A stretch of DNA of 8,278 nucleotides, taken from assembly GCA_045589735.1 (NCBI GenBank), contig JAZNPQ010000092.1, positions 1 to 8,278 of the forward strand, given 5' to 3'. This DNA is from RGIG3994 sp045589735 (GTDB lineage: Bacteria; Bacillota; Clostridia; Oscillospirales; CAG-272). Under the pieces are notes generated by a model. The model was not told the origin of the DNA and made no database searches. It saw only the letters and a program-made list of their open reading frames with translations. Positions 6,054 through 8,278 of the stretch are shown here, one piece after another (positions within the stretch are counted from its first letter, which is position 1; the number at the start of each line of letters is the position of its first letter). The position numbers were made by a program, and so were the translations under genes.

Positions 6054-6778
6054 GAGAATGCCACCTCCTGCTTGCGGCATGCGTAAACCGCGCTTTTTGA
6101 AGAGAGAACACGCTCCATCATCTCATCGGCAGGACCCGACGCGGCAAAAGTACCGTCTGCGAGCAGAACTATCTCGTCGGCGATTCGGAGAATTCTTTCC
6201 TGATGAGAAATGATAATGAGAGTGCCGCCAAGCTCCTCGTGGATGCTTCTGAATGCCTTTATAAGATTTGCGAAGCTCCAGAGGTCAATACCCGCCTCGG
6301 GCTCGTCGAACACCGAAATGGGTGTTTTTCTCGCAATAACTGTGGCAATTTCGATACGCTTTATCTCACCGCCCGAAAGCGCTTGATTTACCTCACGGTT
6401 TACGTATTCGCTTGCGCAAAGACCGACGTTGCTGAGAATTTCGCAAAGCTCGGCGTCGGTAAGTGTTCTTCCGGCGGCAATATTAATGAGCTGACGTACG
6501 GTTATACCCTTGAAGCGTACAGGCTGCTGAAAAGCGAAGCTGATGCCGCACTTTGCGCGTTCTGTGACGTCAAGGTCGGTTATGTCTTTGTCATTAAAAT
6601 ATATGCGACCCGAATCCGGCTTGACAAGACCTGCGATTATCTTTGCAAGTGTTGTTTTACCGCCGCCGTTCGGCCCTGTGATAACGACGAGCTTACCGTC
6701 GGGAATTTCGGTCGTGACGTTCGTCAGGACTTTAGTACCGTCGGGAGCTGTCCAAGAAATATTTTCAAGTCGAAGCAT
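6050..6778 (-). CDS. SufC-family ABC ATPase for Fe-S assembly (SmsC-like)
   Basis: The 242-residue soluble ABC-type ATPase has Walker A GPNGGGKTT (35-43, K41), a Q-loop near FAFQQPVRF (81-89), signature LSGGE (134-138), Walker B with D158 and E159 (ISVFDEPEAGID) and switch H192 (IIISHQE). PVRFKGITV and SGGEIKRIEIA are typical of SufC rather than of transporter ATPases, and there is no permease gene beside it. In this family ATP hydrolysis drives rearrangement of the SufB/SufD scaffold during cluster assembly. It is the first gene of the operon, and its stop overlaps the scaffold start by 4 nt, so the two products are probably made in step. ATG 6776-6778 is preceded by AAAGGA about 10 nt upstream and by a SigA promoter at 6823-6851. 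No Rrf2/IscR-type regulator gene or clear operator is visible. Confidence 0.93.
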   Translation of the reverse strand: MLRLENISWTAPDGTKVLTNVTTEIPDGKLVVITGPNGGGKTTLAKIIAGLVKPDSGRIYFNDKDITDLDVTERAKCGISFAFQQPVRFKGITVRQLINIAAGRTLTDAELCEILSNVGLCASEYVNREVNQALSGGEIKRIEIATVIARKTPISVFDEPEAGIDLWSFANLIKAFRSIHEELGGTLIIISHQERILRIADEIVLLADGTFAASGPADEMMERVLSSKSAVYACRKQEVAFS

Positions 6779-6822
6779 ATAGCTTTAATCCTTTCATCGT
6801 TGTAAATTATATATTCAGTATT

Positions 6823-6851
6823 ATTATAAACCAAAAGCAAAAATTTAGCAA
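6823..6851 (-). promoter_or_regulatory. SigA promoter of the iron-sulphur operon
   Basis: On the minus strand there is a -35 TTGCTA (6846-6851), a 17-bp spacer (6829-6845) and a perfect -10 TATAAT (6823-6828). Initiation near 6816 would give a leader of about 38 nt. It is the only convincing promoter upstream of the five leftward genes. It lies 48 bp from the divergent Nudix promoter. Confidence 0.75.
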
Positions 6852-6899
6852 GTGGTTTTACGCATTTCATTTACCGAGATTGATTTTTTATGACAAGGA

Positions 6900-6928
6900 T
6901 TGACAATAAACCCTAAAAATGCTATAAT
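6900..6928 (+). promoter_or_regulatory. Consensus SigA promoter of the Nudix gene
   Basis: A perfect TTGACA (6900-6905) and a perfect TATAAT (6923-6928) are separated by 17 bp, with TG one base upstream of the -10. Initiation near 6935 gives a leader of about 46 nt. This places the first open codons of the frame (from 6900) inside the promoter and supports a translation start further downstream. Confidence 0.88.
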
Positions 6929-6980
6929 TTATAGGTGTAAAGATACATACAATATACGTATGAACGAAAGAAGGATAAAA

Positions 6981-7397
6981 ATGAGGGAAGAAATATCCTG
7001 CGGCGCGGTAGTTTTTACGCGTGACAGCGGAGAAATAAAATATTTAATAATTAAACAGCGCGGCGGTCATTACGGTTTTCCTAAGGGACATATGGAAGGT
7101 GACGAGACCGAGCACGAAACGGCGAAGCGCGAGGTAAAGGAAGAAGTCGGTATCACCGTGACGGATTTCGTCGAGGGATTTAAGACGAGTGATGAGTATA
7201 TTCTTCCGCATAAGAGAGGAGCCAAGAAAAAGGTCATACTTTTCCTTGCGGAATATTCGGGTCAGAGGATAGTAATACAGAAGAAGGAGCTTTTCGGAGC
7301 GGCGCTTTATCCGTATGACGAGGCAATGAAGCTGCTCTCGTTCGACGGCTCGCGCAGAATGCTAAGGGAAGCTCACGAGTTTTTAAAAAAGATGTAA
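6981..7397 (+). CDS. Nudix hydrolase
   Basis: The 138-residue protein has a complete Nudix box, G-x5-E-x7-REV-x-EE-x-GI, at residues 36-58 (GHMEGDE, then REVKEEVGI). The catalytic metal ligands are in the REVKEE segment (E51, E54, E55). Nudix enzymes hydrolyse a nucleoside diphosphate linked to another group. The FPKGHMEGDE context and small size resemble the diadenosine-tetraphosphate pyrophosphohydrolase branch, but the substrate cannot be fixed from sequence. I chose ATG 6981 because AGAAGGA lies 5 nt upstream and MREEISCGAVVF is a standard Nudix N-terminus. An in-frame ATG at 6960 lacks a good ribosome binding site. The gene has its own consensus promoter and is followed by a hairpin terminator, so it appears monocistronic. 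Confidence 0.92.
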   Translation: MREEISCGAVVFTRDSGEIKYLIIKQRGGHYGFPKGHMEGDETEHETAKREVKEEVGITVTDFVEGFKTSDEYILPHKRGAKKKVILFLAEYSGQRIVIQKKELFGAALYPYDEAMKLLSFDGSRRMLREAHEFLKKM

Positions 7398-7442
7398 ATT
7401 GATTTTATAAAAGACATAGCGATAATCATATATGACATTTTT

Positions 7443-7472
7443 CGGCAGAGGCGTTGTTCCTCTGCCGATTTT
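7443..7472 (+). terminator. Probable intrinsic terminator after the Nudix gene
   Basis: A perfect 9-bp stem CGGCAGAGG/CCTCTGCCG (7443-7451 with 7459-7467) encloses a 7-nt loop, and is followed by ATTTTG. The T tract is short (7469-7472), so termination may be incomplete. The hairpin begins 45 nt after the Nudix stop codon, and its loop overlaps the -35 of the next promoter. Confidence 0.65.
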
Positions 7473-7482
7473 GTGGTATAAT
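7454..7482 (+). promoter_or_regulatory. Extended -10 promoter for the REP-associated transposase
   Basis: A perfect TATAAT (7477-7482) has TG one base upstream (7474-7475), making a strong extended -10. A weak -35 TTGTTC (7454-7459; three of six) lies at 17 bp, within the loop of the preceding terminator hairpin. Initiation is expected near 7489, only a few bases before the ATG at 7493, so the message would be nearly leaderless. Confidence 0.6.
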
Positions 7483-7492
7483 GGGTTGGGTG

Positions 7493-8014
7493 ATGAAAAT
7501 GGATAGTGAGAAAAATTTTCCGAAAAGGAAGCCAACACGGTTAAGTGGATTTGATTATAACAATTCGGGCGCATACTTTATCACAATATGTACAGAAAAA
7601 AGACGAAAAATACTTTCCCGCATTGTAGGGGTCGACGTCCTCGACGACCCGAATAACGTGGAATTATTGCCATACGGAAAAATTGTGGACAAATATATCA
7701 ATCAATTGAGCGAATTTTATGATAACATAAAAGTTGATAGCTATGTAATTATGCCCAATCACATTCACATTATGCTGTTTGTTTTTGATAACGGGTCGTC
7801 GAGGACGTCGACCCCTACAAGACAACATTCTTCGGTTTCGCAATTCGTTTCAACATTAAAAAGATATTGCAATAAAGAATACGGTGAAAACATCTGGCAA
7901 CGCCATTTTAACGACCATGTTATAAGAAACCGTGAAGATTATAGAGAACATTTGAGATACATCTACGAAAACCCTATCCGTTGGTATTGTGACGAATTAT
8001 ACACGGAGGAATAA
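7493..8014 (+). CDS. REP-associated tyrosine transposase (RAYT, Y1/HUH family)
   Basis: The protein of about 173 residues belongs to the single-strand HUH transposase group Y1_Tnp (PF01797), REP-associated branch. Family landmarks are RKPTRLSGFDYNNSGAYFITICT (12-34), the HUH motif in MPNHIHIML (H90, H92), IWQRHFNDHVIR (134-145) and YIYENPIRW (156-164). RAYTs nick and join single-stranded DNA at REP hairpins and are usually domesticated rather than self-mobile. The residues just after WQR contain no Tyr, so Y150 is the most likely nucleophile; this is an inference. Two inverted REP-like sequences lie inside the reading frame (residues 45-53 and 100-109) without breaking it. The start is uncertain: ATG 7493, ATG 7499 and GTG 7490 are all possible, with no good Shine-Dalgarno site. 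Codon and base use is more AT-rich than in the operons to the left, suggesting separate ancestry. Confidence 0.9.
   Translation: MKMDSEKNFPKRKPTRLSGFDYNNSGAYFITICTEKRRKILSRIVGVDVLDDPNNVELLPYGKIVDKYINQLSEFYDNIKVDSYVIMPNHIHIMLFVFDNGSSRTSTPTRQHSSVSQFVSTLKRYCNKEYGENIWQRHFNDHVIRNREDYREHLRYIYENPIRWYCDELYTEE
7623..7651 (+). repeat. REP-like element, left arm of an intragenic inverted pair
   Basis: This 29-bp arm is an exact reverse complement of 7792-7820. It starts with TT and a GTAG foot (7625-7628). An imperfect hairpin follows: GGGTCG (7629-7634) pairs with CGACCC (7645-7650), then there is an A-A mismatch, two more pairs and a TCCT loop (7638-7641). A GTAG-type tetranucleotide 5' of a bulged hairpin is the known anatomy of REP sequences recognised by RAYTs. 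It encodes residues 45-53 (VGVDVLDDP) of the transposase. Confidence 0.85.
7792..7820 (-). repeat. REP-like element, right arm of the inverted pair
   Basis: This is an exact reverse complement of 7623-7651, with the GTAG foot at 7815-7818 on the minus strand and hairpin stem 7793-7798 with 7809-7814. The two GTAG feet face outward and the hairpins inward, across 140 bp that encode the HUH motif. It encodes NGSSRTSTPT (residues 100-109) in frame, in a region where RAYTs usually vary in length. Confidence 0.85.
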
Positions 8015-8081
8015 GATTTAAAATTAAGGTTCGTAAAAGGTGAAAAATAGAACGATAAATAAGAATTTGCAGGTGCGAATG

Positions 8082-8278
8082 ATGAAAACTTTATATATGA
8101 TTGGTGGCACTATGGGAATTGGAAAAACAACTGTGTGCCAACAGCTCAAACAGGATTTACCGAATAGCGTATTTCTTGACGGAGATTGGTGCTGGGATGC
8201 AAGTCCGTTCCAAGTAACCGATGAAACAAAAGCAATGGTGACAAATAATATTTGTTATGTACTCAATAATTTTCTGAA
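8082..8278 (+). CDS. P-loop kinase/AAA-type ATPase, 5' part only
   Basis: The first 65 codons run off the right edge. They begin MKTLYMIGGTMGIGKTT, with a Walker A motif G-x4-GKT (G9, G14, K15, T16) at the very N-terminus, followed by FLDGDWCW (31-38), where D33 or D35 may be a substrate or metal ligand. This layout suits small P-loop nucleotide or antibiotic kinases of the AAA_33/zeta-toxin-like group. The substrate cannot be told from this part. AGGTG (8071-8075) lies 6 nt before ATG 8082 and only 3 nt before the adjacent ATG 8079, so 8082 is preferred. The gene starts 67 nt after the transposase stop in an AT-rich gap with no clear promoter or terminator, so it may be read from the transposase promoter. 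Confidence 0.78.
   Translation, partial: MKTLYMIGGTMGIGKTTVCQQLKQDLPNSVFLDGDWCWDASPFQVTDETKAMVTNNICYVLNNFL

Noticed and set aside
6203..6805. Open plus-strand frame of 200 codons opposite the SufC-like gene
   Set aside because: It is fully antisense to a gene with all the ABC ATPase motifs, shows no recognisable motif, and extends into the promoter-side leader. It is a shadow frame.
6946..6962. Small inverted repeat CATAC/GTATG in the Nudix leader as a possible operator
   Set aside because: A 5-bp arm with a 7-nt gap in AT-rich DNA is expected by chance, and no matching copy is seen near the other promoters.
6900..6980. Upstream start for the Nudix protein
   Set aside because: The segment contains a perfect SigA promoter and the leader. 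The residues before MREEISCG do not resemble Nudix N-termini, and AGAAGGA marks the start at 6981.
8015..8081. Possible promoter before the kinase-like gene
   Set aside because: The gap has AT-rich hexamers but no -35/-10 pair at proper spacing that matches consensus at more than about half the positions.

Overview
The window looks like chromosomal DNA from an anaerobic, gut-type Clostridia (Oscillospiraceae/Ruminococcaceae-like) Firmicute. The clues are strong AGGAGG-type ribosome binding sites, near-consensus SigA promoters with extended -10 elements, a minimal SufC/SufB-like iron-sulphur system, a ferredoxin-tailed aldo/keto reductase, a lipoprotein with Cys/His repeats and a GH25 domain, and a Firmicute-style REP-associated transposase. 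The taxon is inferred from gene content, not from a marker gene.

Left part (1-2945). A leftward tRNA-Ser(GGA) gene has a perfect-consensus promoter and its own intrinsic terminator, and the possible first codons of another leftward gene run off the left edge. Divergent from the tRNA is a rightward two-gene unit: an AI-2E/PerM-family membrane protein, then an aldo/keto reductase with a C-terminal 2[4Fe-4S] domain whose start lies inside the end of the membrane protein gene. The unit ends at a strong hairpin terminator whose stem also encodes the last residues of the convergent gene.

Middle part (2910-6851). One leftward five-gene operon, read from a promoter at 6823-6851: SufC-type ATPase (SmsC-like), SufB/SufD-type scaffold (SmsB-like), a small HMA-domain metallochaperone, a family 4 (iron-sulphur) uracil-DNA glycosylase, and a lipoprotein carrying five Cys/His repeats and a GH25 lysozyme domain. 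Spacings are a 4-nt overlap, then 12, 3 and 15 nt, so cotranscription is very likely. The first two genes form an iron-sulphur assembly pair, the glycosylase is a plausible client, and the HMA protein adds a metal-handling theme. The lysozyme has no obvious link to the rest.

Right part (6852-8278). A short divergent promoter region leads into a Nudix hydrolase gene with a perfect-consensus promoter. After its terminator hairpin comes a more AT-rich segment with a REP-associated tyrosine (HUH) transposase and the start of a P-loop kinase-like gene cut by the window edge. The transposase gene contains a perfect 29-bp inverted repeat, with arms 140 bp apart. Each arm has a GTAG foot and an imperfect hairpin, which is the anatomy of a REP element, so the gene appears to carry a BIME-like REP pair inside its own reading frame. 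This is the most distinctive structure in the window. I see no CRISPR array, phage module or clearly new multi-gene defence system.
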